This document shows, piece after piece, positions 33,733 through 43,037 of a stretch of 64,000 bases of DNA. Where the stretch lies: NCBI RefSeq assembly GCF_036240795.1, contig NZ_CP108454.1:8244001-8308000 (forward strand). The letters run 5' to 3'. The stretch's first letter is position 1, and each line of letters starts with the position of its first letter. The stretch is from Streptomyces sp. NBC_01268. GTDB lineage: Bacteria; Actinomycetota; Actinomycetes; Streptomycetales; Streptomycetaceae. The translations under genes were made by a program, and so were the position numbers. Under the pieces are notes generated by a model. It had not been told where the DNA came from, did no database searches, and saw only the letters and a program-made list of their open reading frames with translations.

Positions 33733-36700
33733 ATGCCAGGTCGCCATAGGCGGAAGCGCAAGTCCAGGAGTGCGAGAGGGTGGTCGAGGCAAAGTCTGAA
33801 GTACCTATCAGGCGGCCTTGTTCTGTTGATGGCGGTGACGGGGACACAAGGCGTCTCTGCGATCGCCGCAGATCGTGGGCGCGCCGTCAAGACGCCTGGG
33901 AAGGAACCCGCGACACAGGCTGCAGACACCGCCTCAGCGCGGATTGCGGCAAAACTGTCGGGCAAGAGAGTGGAGGCGCTCTCGGAACGCACCGAAACCT
34001 CCACGACGTGGGCGAACCCAGACGGCAGCCTCACCTCCGAGCTGTCCGCCGGACCTGTCCGCTTCGAGCGTGACGGCTCGTGGATCGATGTCGACGTCAG
34101 CCTGCACAAGACGGCCGACGGCAGCGTCGAGCCGTTTGCGCACCCCAACGGCCTGGAACTGTCCGGCGGCGGCGGGGCGAAAGCCCGCTCCCTGAGGGGG
34201 ACTCGCGACGCCCCGGCCCGGGACCTCGTGACGCTCGGTGAGGGCGATGAACAGATCGTCCTGCAGTGGAAGGGCGGCCTGCCGACCCCGACCCTGTCCG
34301 GCACCCGCGCCCGGTATGCGGAGGCGGTGCCCGGAGCGGACCTGATCGTAGAGGCGACACGAAGCGGGTTCGAACAGTTCGTCGAGATCAAGCGGAAGCC
34401 GGCAACTGACGGCTACTCCTACACACTGCCGCTGAAGACCAAGGGTCTGGTCGTGAAGGAGCAGACGGACGGAAGTCTTCTCTTCCTGGACGAAGAGAAG
34501 AGCAAACAGGCGGTGATGCCGGCACCCGTGATGTGGGACGCCACCACCGATCCGGTATCCGGTGAGCACACCAACCGGGCACCGGTGACGATGAAGGTCA
34601 ACAAGACCCACAACGGGGTGGACCTCGTGCTCACCCCGGACGCCACATTCCTCGCCGATCCGGGCACCAAGTTCCCCGTCACCGTGGACCCCTCGACCGG
34701 CAACCTCGGCAACGTCTTCGACACCTACGTCCAGCAGGGCGAGACCCGGGACTGGTCCACCGACAAGGAACTCGACCTCGGCAACCCCGGCACGAAGAAT
34801 GCCAACGGGACTCCGCGCACCGCCCGGTCGTTCATCACGTGGAACACGGCTCCGATCGCCGACTCCCTGGTCTCCTCGGCGACGCTGAGCCTGTGGAACT
34901 TCCACTCCGGCAACACCGACTGCAAGGCCTACCCGTGGGAGGTCTGGGCGACCGGAAAGGCATCGATCTCATCTCGATGGACGGCGCAACCGGCCTGGAC
35001 GGCTAAGAAGGCCACCTCCACCCAGACCAAGGGCAATCCGGGCTGCTCCACCCAGCCGGACGGCTGGGCCACCGCCAACGTCAAGACGCTGGTGCAGGAG
35101 TGGGCCTCGGCGAAGAACGCCACCTCAGGGATGGGTCTGCGCGCCTCCTCGGAGAACGTGGTAGCGCAGTGGAAGCGGTTCAACTCCGCCAACGCCGCGA
35201 AGAACCCGCCGAAACTGACGGTCACCTACAACTACCGGCCCGGTGTCGGTACCAAGCAGGAAGCCGGCCCGCCGTACTTCTCGTACAACGGCGCCTACGT
35301 GGTCAACACGCTGCGCCCCGTGCTGCGGGACACCCTCACCGACAAGAACGGTGACAAGGTCAACGCCACCTTCCAGATCTTTGACGTGGCCACCAACAAG
35401 CAGGTCGGCGGCCTCTTGGTCTCCCCGTACGCGGCCTCCGGCTCCCCGGCGTCAGTGACCGTGCCTCCCGGGATACTGACCGAGGGCAGGGCGTACAAGT
35501 TCCGCACCAACTCCTACGACGGCACGCATTACAACACCGCGTGGTCTGCGTGGAAGACGTTCACGATCGACACCAAGGCTCCCTCCGCCCCCACCAAGAT
35601 CACATCGACGGACTACCCCGGCACCACGTGGATCGGCGATGCGGGAAAGCCCGGCACCTTCACGGTCACGCCGGCCTCCTCCGACATCAACTGGCTGGAG
35701 TGGTCGTTGGACGGCACCACCTGGACCAAAGTCAGCCACTCCAGCGCCGCCGCGAAGAACATCTCCGTCACCCCCAACAACGACGGCACCCACACCCTGA
35801 AGGTGCGGGCCGTGGACAGGGCTGACAACCGCTCCGAAGCAGCTGAATACACCTTCCGGGCCGGACCCGGCGGGTTCATCCAGCCGACCGACGGCGAGCG
35901 CACTGCCCGGCGCCTGCCACTGCTCGCCGAGGCAGACGCCGGCAGATTCGACAAGGCGTCCTTCTCCTGGCGCCGCTCCGAGGCCGACCCCTGGCAGCAG
36001 ATACCCGCCGATGACGTCACCAGCATCGAGCGCACCCGCACCACCTGGCCGGTCGCGCTGACCGGTGGAAAGAACAAGAAACTCTCCTGGAACGCCGCAA
36101 AGACCGTCAACCCGGACGGCACCATCCAGATCAAGGCCGACTTCACCGGCCCGAACAACGCCAAGGGATCCACCGCTCCGCGCACCGTGGTCATCGACCG
36201 CGACGCCACCGGCGCCAGTGTCGATGACATCGGCCCCGGCAGCGTGAATCTACTGACCGGCGACTACAGTCTGTCCGCGAAGGACGCATCCGCCTTCGAC
36301 CTGTCGGTCAACCGCTCCGCGTCCTCCCGCCGCCCCCATGCCGGAGCCAGGCAGGAGGGGCAGGCACCGATCTTCGGCAAGGAGTGGCTGGGCGGTACCA
36401 CAGCCGAGACAACGGACTCCGACTACGCATACTTGCGCCGGATCTCCGACACCGCGGTGGACGTCGTCGATTCCGCAGGTGACCCGATCCACTTCACCGC
36501 CACGAAGGACAAGAACGGCTGGATTCCCGAGCCTGGCGCCGAGGACCTCGTCCTCAAAGGCAGGGTGACCGGCACCTTCACGCTGTCCGATCCCGAAGGC
36601 ACCGTCACCACCTTCACCAAGCCCGACGCCGCCTCACCGACCTGGCAGGTGTCGTCGACACTGCTGGACGGCCTGTCGAACTCGGCCACCACCGTGGTCT

Positions 36701-39700
36701 CAGAGACCGTCACGGTGGGAGGCAAGAGACTGGCCCGCCCCAAGCGGGTCATCGCGCCCACCTCCGGGGCGACGGCCGCAGCCTGCACCGCGGATCCCTC
36801 AACCAAGGGCTGCCGGGCCCTGGAGTACGTCTACGCACCCTCCACCACAGCCACCGGCAGCGCCCTGGGCGACGTCAAGGACCAGGTCAAGGAGCTCAAG
36901 CTGTGGTCCACCGAACCGGGCGCCCCCACAGCAAGCGCCAAGACGATCCAGACCTACCGCTACGACGGCCAGGGGCGCCTGCGCGAGGCCTTCAACCCGC
37001 TGATCTCCCCGGCGCTCAAAACCGCCTACACCTACGACGACGCCGGCCGGGTCACCAGCCAGAGCCCGCCCGGTGAACTGCCCTGGACGTTCACCTACGG
37101 CAAGGCCGGCCATGCCGAGACCGCCGGCGAAGGCATGCTGCTCAAGACCTCGCGCCCCACCCTCAAGGCGGGCACCACCGACCAGAAGGACGTCACCGCC
37201 CACACGAGCCTCGTATACGACGTACCACTGGCCGGCGCCAAGGCCCCGCACCAGATGGGCCTGACAGACATCGCCGCCTGGGGACAGGAGTACGCGCCCA
37301 CCGACGCCACCGCCGTCCTGCCCACCGACGCCATACCTTCCACCCACTCCGGCAAAGACCTCGACAAGACGGCCTACCACCGCGCCACCGTCCACTATCT
37401 GGACGTATCAGGACGCTCCGTCAACACCGCAGAACCCGGCGGCCACCTGAGTGCCACCGACTACGACGAGAACGGCAACGAGGTACGCGTACTGACCGCG
37501 GCCAACCGCGCCCTCGCCCTCGGCACCAGCAACGCGGACAAGGCCCAGCTTGCCGAACTCGGCATCAGCGCCCTCGACTCGGGCGAACGCGCCGAGCTGC
37601 TGGCCACCCGATCCCTCTACAACGAGACCGGTACCCGGGAGCTGGAGGAGCTCGGACCGCTGCACCGCGTCGACCTCACCGAACAAGTGCAGTCCGGCTC
37701 CAGGACCGTCATCCCGGCCGGCACACCGGTCGCCGCGCGCGCCTGGACCGTCAACGAATACGACGCCGGCCGACCCACCGACGGCACCGCCAAGATCAGG
37801 GATCAGGTCACCAAGACCACCACAGGCGCCCAGATCCGCAACCACCCCGAGACGATGGTCGACGGCAGGGTCACCCAGACCGTCTTCGACTGGGCCAAGG
37901 GCCTGTCCACCCGGTCGATCCAGGACCCCAGCGGCCTCGCGCTCACCACCACCACCGAATACGACGAGCAGGGGCGCAAGACCAAGGAGATCCCGCCGGG
38001 CTCCTCGGGCGGCGACGCCGCGGCCCGGGTCACCAGCTACTGGTCCGCAACCGGCAGCGGCGCCTGCGCCGGCCGGCCCGAATGGGCCGACCAGCTGTGC
38101 TCGGTAGGCCCCGCCGGCGCGATCAGCGGTGGCGGACCCAACCCTTCCCACATGCCGACGACGACCACCGAGTACAACTGGTGGGGCCAGCCGGCCAAGG
38201 TCACCGAAACAGCCAACGGCGTCACCCGCATCACCACGACCACCTTCGACAGCGCGGGACGCCCGATGACCAGCAAGGTCACCGGCGGCACCGGGCAGGC
38301 CGTGCCCGAATCCACCACCGTCTACGACCGCGCCACCGGCAATGAGAGCAAGGCGACCTCACCCACCGGCGGAACCGTCACCAAGGCCTACGACGAGCTC
38401 GGACGGCAAATCTCGTACACCGACGCCGACGGGGCCACCACCACCACCACCGAATACGACCACCTCAACCGGCCCTCGAAGGTCACCGACTCGGTACCTT
38501 CCACCGTCACCTACACCTACGACACGTCCATCGAACCGCGCGGCCTGGCCACCTCCACGACCGACTCCGTGGCCGGCACCTTCACCGCCCGGTACGACGC
38601 CGACGGCAACGTCACCCGCGAACAACTCCCCGGCGGATACACCCTCACCCAGGAAAAGGACCCCACCGGATCGCCCCGCACACGGACCTACACCCGTGAC
38701 AGCGACAACCTCCAGCTCGTCTCCGACACCGTCAGCGAATCCATCCACGGACAGGTCACCCACCACGCCGGCTGGTCGGAGCAGAACTACCGCTACGACA
38801 AGACCGGCCGGATGACCCGCGTCGAGGACACCGTGAAATCGGCGTGCACCACGCGCAGCTACGGCTTCGACAGAAGCACCAACCGCATCTCACTCACCAC
38901 CACATCCGCCCCCCAAGGAGCCGACTGCACCACCGGCAACAGCACCACACAGACCTCGAGGTACGACAGCGCCAACCGCATCACCAACGACGGCTACACC
39001 TACGACGCCTTCGGGCGAACCACAGCAGTCCCCGAACACGGCACGATCGGCTACTACGCCAACGACCTCGCCTACCAGCAGACCACCGACGGCAAACGAC
39101 AGACCTGGCACCTTGATGCCGCACACCGCTTCCGCTCCTTCACCGTGGACAGAGGAAGCGGCAGCACCTGGACCCGGGAACAGTCCAAGCTCAACCACTA
39201 CGACTCCGACAGCGACACACCCCGCTGGATCGTCGAAGACACCGCCACCGGCACCCTGACCCGCAACGTCGACTCCGCTGCCGGAGACCTCGCCGCGACC
39301 ACCAGCACATCCGGCAACACGACCCTGCAGCTCACCAACATCCACGGCGACGTCGCACTCCAGCTCCCGCTGGACTCCTCCACCGCCCCCGTCGCGCTGG
39401 ACAGCGACGAGTACGGGCAGCCGCGCACCGGCCAGGAAGCTCCCCGCTACAACTGGCTCGGCGGGAAGCAACGCTCCACCGAAACCCTCACCGGCCTCAC
39501 CCTCATGGGAGTGCGCCTCTACAACCCCCAGACCGGGCGCTTCCTGTCCACCGACCCCGTCTACGGCGGCAACGCCAACGCCTACGACTACGTGAACGCC
39601 GACCCCGTCAACATGTTCGACCTAGACGGCAAATGGGGCCTCCCTAAGTGGGCAAAAAAGGCCGGCCGCTTCGTCAAACGCAACATCGGCACCATCGCCA

Positions 39701-40080
39701 CCGTCGCATCCGTCGCCTCCATGTTCGTCCCCGGACTCGGCATGGTGGCCCTCGGCCTGAACGCCTACAGCATGTACCGCTCAGCGAGGTCGCGTGACCT
39801 CGTGGGTGTTGCTCTGGCCCTTCCTGGCATCGGAATCGCCGGCAAGTCCCTGCGCATGGCCGGTAAGGCAAATCGGGCGAAGAAGGTGTATGGGGCGGCG
39901 AAGAAGGCACGGGTGAGGAAGAAGAGCTCCACCAAACGAGCCGTAGCTCGCGCTGGCAGCCGGTACAGACACGCAGCAGGCAAGGCAGTCCGCTGGAGCC
40001 GCTACGACACCCGCTACACCACCTTCGGTGTCCACTACAGCACCGGCCAGAGCCTATGGAACAACCGCCGACGCCGGTGA
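33733..40080 (+). CDS. Giant secreted RHS/YD-repeat polymorphic toxin
   Basis: 2115 residues from ATG 33733, chosen because a signal peptide starts there (basic MPGRHRRKRKSR, then LSGGLVLLMAVTGTQGVSAIAA); the frame is open to an ATG at 33658. Regions in order: beta-rich N-terminal domain; a DNRLRE-like domain near residues 330-490 (FDTYVQ...WSTDKELDLG); Ig-like modules; about 1000 residues of RHS/YD repeats (YDxxGR, YDAFGR); the hyperconserved RHS core RYNWLGGKQRS...GVRLYNPQTGRFLSTDP..GGNANAYDYVNADPVN; then a ~135-residue variable tail with a hydrophobic segment and a very basic end. The shell encloses the tail, which is the probable toxin. The tail fits no toxin family I know. Confidence 0.85.
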   Translation: MPGRHRRKRKSRSARGWSRQSLKYLSGGLVLLMAVTGTQGVSAIAADRGRAVKTPGKEPATQAADTASARIAAKLSGKRVEALSERTETSTTWANPDGSLTSELSAGPVRFERDGSWIDVDVSLHKTADGSVEPFAHPNGLELSGGGGAKARSLRGTRDAPARDLVTLGEGDEQIVLQWKGGLPTPTLSGTRARYAEAVPGADLIVEATRSGFEQFVEIKRKPATDGYSYTLPLKTKGLVVKEQTDGSLLFLDEEKSKQAVMPAPVMWDATTDPVSGEHTNRAPVTMKVNKTHNGVDLVLTPDATFLADPGTKFPVTVDPSTGNLGNVFDTYVQQGETRDWSTDKELDLGNPGTKNANGTPRTARSFITWNTAPIADSLVSSATLSLWNFHSGNTDCKAYPWEVWATGKASISSRWTAQPAWTAKKATSTQTKGNPGCSTQPDGWATANVKTLVQEWASAKNATSGMGLRASSENVVAQWKRFNSANAAKNPPKLTVTYNYRPGVGTKQEAGPPYFSYNGAYVVNTLRPVLRDTLTDKNGDKVNATFQIFDVATNKQVGGLLVSPYAASGSPASVTVPPGILTEGRAYKFRTNSYDGTHYNTAWSAWKTFTIDTKAPSAPTKITSTDYPGTTWIGDAGKPGTFTVTPASSDINWLEWSLDGTTWTKVSHSSAAAKNISVTPNNDGTHTLKVRAVDRADNRSEAAEYTFRAGPGGFIQPTDGERTARRLPLLAEADAGRFDKASFSWRRSEADPWQQIPADDVTSIERTRTTWPVALTGGKNKKLSWNAAKTVNPDGTIQIKADFTGPNNAKGSTAPRTVVIDRDATGASVDDIGPGSVNLLTGDYSLSAKDASAFDLSVNRSASSRRPHAGARQEGQAPIFGKEWLGGTTAETTDSDYAYLRRISDTAVDVVDSAGDPIHFTATKDKNGWIPEPGAEDLVLKGRVTGTFTLSDPEGTVTTFTKPDAASPTWQVSSTLLDGLSNSATTVVSETVTVGGKRLARPKRVIAPTSGATAAACTADPSTKGCRALEYVYAPSTTATGSALGDVKDQVKELKLWSTEPGAPTASAKTIQTYRYDGQGRLREAFNPLISPALKTAYTYDDAGRVTSQSPPGELPWTFTYGKAGHAETAGEGMLLKTSRPTLKAGTTDQKDVTAHTSLVYDVPLAGAKAPHQMGLTDIAAWGQEYAPTDATAVLPTDAIPSTHSGKDLDKTAYHRATVHYLDVSGRSVNTAEPGGHLSATDYDENGNEVRVLTAANRALALGTSNADKAQLAELGISALDSGERAELLATRSLYNETGTRELEELGPLHRVDLTEQVQSGSRTVIPAGTPVAARAWTVNEYDAGRPTDGTAKIRDQVTKTTTGAQIRNHPETMVDGRVTQTVFDWAKGLSTRSIQDPSGLALTTTTEYDEQGRKTKEIPPGSSGGDAAARVTSYWSATGSGACAGRPEWADQLCSVGPAGAISGGGPNPSHMPTTTTEYNWWGQPAKVTETANGVTRITTTTFDSAGRPMTSKVTGGTGQAVPESTTVYDRATGNESKATSPTGGTVTKAYDELGRQISYTDADGATTTTTEYDHLNRPSKVTDSVPSTVTYTYDTSIEPRGLATSTTDSVAGTFTARYDADGNVTREQLPGGYTLTQEKDPTGSPRTRTYTRDSDNLQLVSDTVSESIHGQVTHHAGWSEQNYRYDKTGRMTRVEDTVKSACTTRSYGFDRSTNRISLTTTSAPQGADCTTGNSTTQTSRYDSANRITNDGYTYDAFGRTTAVPEHGTIGYYANDLAYQQTTDGKRQTWHLDAAHRFRSFTVDRGSGSTWTREQSKLNHYDSDSDTPRWIVEDTATGTLTRNVDSAAGDLAATTSTSGNTTLQLTNIHGDVALQLPLDSSTAPVALDSDEYGQPRTGQEAPRYNWLGGKQRSTETLTGLTLMGVRLYNPQTGRFLSTDPVYGGNANAYDYVNADPVNMFDLDGKWGLPKWAKKAGRFVKRNIGTIATVASVASMFVPGLGMVALGLNAYSMYRSARSRDLVGVALALPGIGIAGKSLRMAGKANRAKKVYGAAKKARVRKKSSTKRAVARAGSRYRHAAGKAVRWSRYDTRYTTFGVHYSTGQSLWNNRRRR

Positions 40081-40098
40081 CAACACCACGGCGTGTAC

Positions 40099-40132
40099 GG
40101 GGTGGAGAGCGAAACAGGTTCCTCTCCACCCC
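40099..40132 (+). terminator. 11-bp hairpin between RHS gene and membrane protein gene
   Basis: Arms 40099-40109 and 40122-40132 (GGGGTGGAGAG and its complement) with a 12-base loop, 19 bases after the RHS stop and 30 before the next ATG. It may terminate or attenuate transcription so that the downstream gene is partly independent. Confidence 0.65.
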
Positions 40133-40161
40133 CCACGCGGCAGTATCGAGAATGAGCAGCC

Positions 40162-40650
40162 ATGGACCCTGGTTGGTACCTTGCCGGAAGACTTCTCGCC
40201 CTCGGGCGGTTGATTGGACACAATCCCACACCGGATGAGCGGCGCGAAGAGCGCGAACTATGTCAACGGATGAACCGTCGTGAACGCCTCACCAAGAACG
40301 AACTGGACATCTGTCTGGGGGCCGCCGCATGGGCTTGGATCGGAATGTGCATGGCGGCGATGATTGCTGCACTTCCTGTGATGTTCGTCGAGGAGCTTCT
40401 GGGTGGAGACATCCGATTCCTCGACGCAGTTCTCTTCGGTCTGCTGGTGGTCTTCGGAACAGGCGGTGCGCTTGGCGTCATCTTCTACCTTCGTGATGAC
40501 ATGTTGATCCGATCCGATCCGGACCATGGCGCCCCTCAATTCGTCGCGAAGCTAGCCGAGAAGCTGTACTACCCACGCCCCTACGACTTCTGGGTCGCCA
40601 TGGCAGCTTCTCTCTGGCCAGCCTTGCGGGCCTCCAACTTGCTTTCGTAG
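40162..40650 (+). CDS. Two-helix membrane protein, candidate RHS immunity protein
   Basis: 162 residues from ATG 40162. Two hydrophobic helices (CLGAAAWAWIGMCMAAMIAALPVMFV and FLDAVLFGLLVVFGTGGALGVIFYL) separated by a short loop, charged ends outside the membrane. It follows the RHS gene by 82 bases on the same strand, the place of immunity genes. A membrane immunity protein would fit a toxin that acts at the membrane, and the RHS tail does contain a hydrophobic stretch. Inference from position only. Confidence 0.55.
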   Translation: MDPGWYLAGRLLALGRLIGHNPTPDERREERELCQRMNRRERLTKNELDICLGAAAWAWIGMCMAAMIAALPVMFVEELLGGDIRFLDAVLFGLLVVFGTGGALGVIFYLRDDMLIRSDPDHGAPQFVAKLAEKLYYPRPYDFWVAMAASLWPALRASNLLS

Positions 40651-40660
40651 CCGCTGCGGC

Positions 40661-40753
40661 CGGTGACAATGCCGCGCCGTTGGGGTGGTGTATCCACATG
40701 ACACCCCATCCCCAATAGTCCGAGACCATCAGCTGGAACAACCGCCGACGCCG
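40661..40753 (+). repeat. Displaced copy of the RHS 3' tip and following bases
   Basis: The last 20 bases before the RHS stop (40057-40076) recur exactly at 40734-40753, encoding WNNRRRR in both, and the bases after the RHS stop (CCGGTGACAA...GGGGTGG) have a diverged copy at 40662-40690. A weak hairpin spans 40680-40720. This is probably the scar of an exchanged toxin-tip cassette. Confidence 0.65.
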
Positions 40754-40772
40754 ATACCGTCATGGAGGTTGA

Positions 40773-40975
40773 AACGAGCCGGCCTCAACACACTGCGCAA
40801 CGAGGGCTTCGACCACGTCGTGTTCGCCGACAGCATCCACCGCCTGGAGCCGCTGCTGAAGCGCGCCAGCAGTAGGCCGACGACCACTGACCCCGCCGAC
40901 CCCGAAGGCCGCGCAGACCTGGAAACCCCGTACGCGGACGCGGTCCGCGCAGGAACCGTGCAAGCGTCTCGGTGA
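40773..40975 (+). pseudogene. Unidentified coding fragment behind the RHS tip copy
   Basis: Frame reading LKRAGLNTLRNEGFDHVVFADSIHRLEPLLKRASS, then low-complexity sequence to TGA at 40973-40975. It lacks its own start. It could be a fragment of an immunity or element gene. No family recognised. Confidence 0.3.
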
Positions 40976-40977
40976 GC

Positions 40978-41945
40978 GCGCTGTGGTGTTCGGCGTCGTA
41001 GGCGCGGGGACGGGTGACGGGGCAGTCGGACGGATGGGCGTCGATGTGGACCTGGTCGGCGAGACCGAGGAGCAGGGAGGGGAGGTAGATGTCTTTGAGT
41101 GCGGCGGCGCGGTGGGGAGTGCCGGTGGCGGTGAGCACACGCAGGGCGCGGTCGCCCTCGGCGCGTGAGCGGGGCAGGTCGCTCGGGTCGGCGGCGAGTC
41201 GGCCGATCCCGATGACCGCCGGGACTCTGCTGCCGACCCGGGAGAGGAATGCGTCGGCCACCCGTGTGGCCGTCTCGACGGTGCTACCTGGCAGCACGGC
41301 GTACGTCAGATCGCCGAGGTACGCCGTGGCGGCCCGGGGATGGACCGCGGAGAGGTGAAGCGCGAGTGCCTCCGCGGTGCGACGACCCGTGGCGAGCAGG
41401 TCGGGGGCGACGTCGTCGCCCAGCACGGCGAGTGCCAGGACGCAGGCCGGCTGGTGGTGCAGTCCGAGTCGGACCGCGGGCCCGCGGCGCGGCGGCACCG
41501 CCTTCGAGGACGGTGGCCACGAGGTCGGCGCGCAGCCGGTGGCCGACGTCCTCACCGGCCCGGCGGCGCAGCAGATGCAGCACGGCGACGTTCGCGGCCT
41601 CGGCGAGGGCGCGTTCGCCGTCCGGTCCCAGGCGGTCCCGGATGATCACCCAGATGGAGCCGAGGATCTCCCCGCCGACCCGGACGGCGATCGCCGCCCG
41701 GGGCTTGTCGTCGACGGCTACAGGGGATCGGACGACGACCGCCGCCGCGCCGAGCGCGGCCACCCGCTGGGTCAGCGTGGCGACCGAGGGAGCGCCGGCG
41801 ACACCGACGCAGAGGACGACGGCACCCGGGCACCGCGCGGGTTCCTCGAGAGGATCGTGGATGAGTGCGCCGCGCACCGGACGAGACGGGTCCGGGGTGC
41901 CGGCGGCGAGTTCCACGAGGGTCGACCCGAGATCGGCCAGGATCC
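40978..41945 (-). pseudogene. PucR/CdaR-type regulator, frameshifted and cut at both ends
   Basis: Reading minus strand: LADLGSTLVELAAGTPDP...VLCVGVAGAPSVATLTQRVAALGAAAVVVRS, ...GSIWVIIRDRLGPDGERALAEAANVAVLHLLRR, VATVLEGG in one frame; then after a shift near 41490, AVRLGLHHQPACVLALAVLGDD...GIGRLAADPSDLPRSRAEGDRALRVL...ALKDIYLPSLLLGLADQ. These are the N-terminal and GGDEF-like blocks of PucR regulators. The C-terminal HTH is missing and it stops at ETLARFL where other DNA joins. Confidence 0.7.
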
Positions 41946-42143
41946 GCCCTCCGGTACGAGCGGACCGGCCTGCGCGTCCTCGTCGAGGACGACGGGCGGG
42001 GCGGCGCGATGCCGGGATCCGGAGCGGGAAGCGGACTCGACGGCGTACGCCTGCGCGTCGCCGCCCTGGACGGTACGACGAGGATCGACAGTCCTGTCGG
42101 TTCCGGAACGACGATTGCGGTGGTACTGCCGTGCGAATCGTGA
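41946..42143 (+). pseudogene. Histidine kinase C-terminal (HATPase) fragment
   Basis: ALRYERTGLRVLVEDDGRGGA, GSGLDGVRLRVAALDGTTRIDSPVGSGTTIAVVLPCES: the G1 and G2 boxes and last strand of a NarX/DesK-type sensor kinase. Everything upstream is lost at the junction with the PucR remnant. The stop overlaps the GTG of the response regulator by 13 bases, as in an original kinase-regulator operon. Confidence 0.75.
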
Positions 42144-42555
42144 TCGCGGAGGACGACGTCCTTCTCCGCGAGGGCCTGATTCTGTTGCTGGAGGACGTCG
42201 GCCACGAGATCGTCGCCGTCGTGGGGAGCGGGCCCGAGGTGGTGCCCGCGCTGCTCGAACACCGGCCCGACGCGGCGGTGCTCGATGTCCGGCTGCCCCC
42301 GGGATTCCGCGACGAGGGCCTGAGGGCGGCCATCGAGGCCCGCAGGCTGATCCCCGGCCTGCCCCTCCTCGTCCTGTCCCAGTACGTCGAGGAGAGCTAC
42401 GTCGCCGAGGTGCTGGGCCAGGGCGCCTGCGGCGTCGGCCGCCTGCTCAAGGACCGGGTCTCCCGCATCGAGACATGCTCGCCAAGCGGAACCTACCCGC
42501 CAGCGACAGCGGCCACCGCCGGGTCCTCGCCGTCCTCGCGTACCTGAAGGCATGA
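42131..42555 (+). pseudogene. NarL-type response regulator with internal deletion of the HTH
   Basis: From GTG 42131: MRIVIAEDDVLLREGLILLLEDVGHE, phospho-acceptor in AVLDVRLPP, QYVEESYVAEVL, and LLKDRVS, i.e. a nearly full receiver domain. After residue ~112 the text jumps to the last ~25 residues of such proteins in another frame (MLAKRNLPASDSGHRRVLAVLAYLKA, stop 42553-42555). The linker and LuxR HTH are deleted. Confidence 0.75.
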
Positions 42556-42593
42556 CTCCATCACGACACGTACCGGCGGTCGCCGGTTCCACC

Positions 42594-42621
42594 CCGCAGG
42601 TGTAGCGGGCTACACCTGCGG
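42594..42621. promoter_or_regulatory. Perfect 12-bp palindrome, CCGCAGGTGTAG-CGGG-CTACACCTGCGG
   Basis: Arms 42594-42605 and 42610-42621. It lies 115 bases before the small membrane protein gene and 39 after the broken response regulator. Either a terminator of the old operon or an operator; the TGTAG...CTACA core looks like a dimer-binding site. Confidence 0.6.
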
Positions 42622-42735
42622 TCAGGGGGCAGGACCCGATGTGCAGGCAGGGGCCGGCGGCGAGAGTGGACGACGTAAGCGACCCGCTCTCGCCGCCCCT
42701 CGGGGGACGTCGGGGACACGCTCAGGAGGAATCCC

Positions 42736-42903
42736 ATGAGGCCCGCACTCTGGCTGCTGTTCACCATCTCCACCGCCGCCGCGGTCTACGTCAGCACGTT
42801 CGCCGACTACACCGGCACCACCAGGGTCCTGGCCTCGGTGGCCTCGGGCGTCGTCTTCGTCGGCTCGTCACTCGGGCTGTGGCTGACCGACAGCAAGGAG
42901 TGA
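42736..42903 (+). CDS. Small two-helix membrane protein
   Basis: 55 residues, ATG 42736 with a perfect AGGAGGA at 42724-42730. Two hydrophobic segments (ALWLLFTISTAAAVYVSTF and VLASVASGVVFVGSSLGLWL) joined by ADYTGTTR. Similar small proteins occur in Streptomyces without known function. Followed by a strong terminator. Confidence 0.7.
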   Translation: MRPALWLLFTISTAAAVYVSTFADYTGTTRVLASVASGVVFVGSSLGLWLTDSKE

Positions 42904-42924
42904 TCCGCACGAGCGGGAACGAGT

Positions 42925-42960
42925 GAAGAGGCTGTCCGGCACGATCCGGACAGCCTCTTC
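42925..42960. terminator. Perfect 15-bp hairpin, bidirectional terminator
   Basis: Arms 42925-42939 and 42946-42960 with a 6-base loop (core GAAGAGGCTGTCCGG). It stands between the plus-strand small gene and the 3' end of the minus-strand SulP gene, so it can serve both. Confidence 0.9.
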
Positions 42961-43037
42961 CGTCTGGTCGCCCGGCCTGCAGTGGATTGATCCCCCTCGG
43001 CCCGGCCGAGCCGGGAAGGCCCGGCCGGGGTGCGGTC

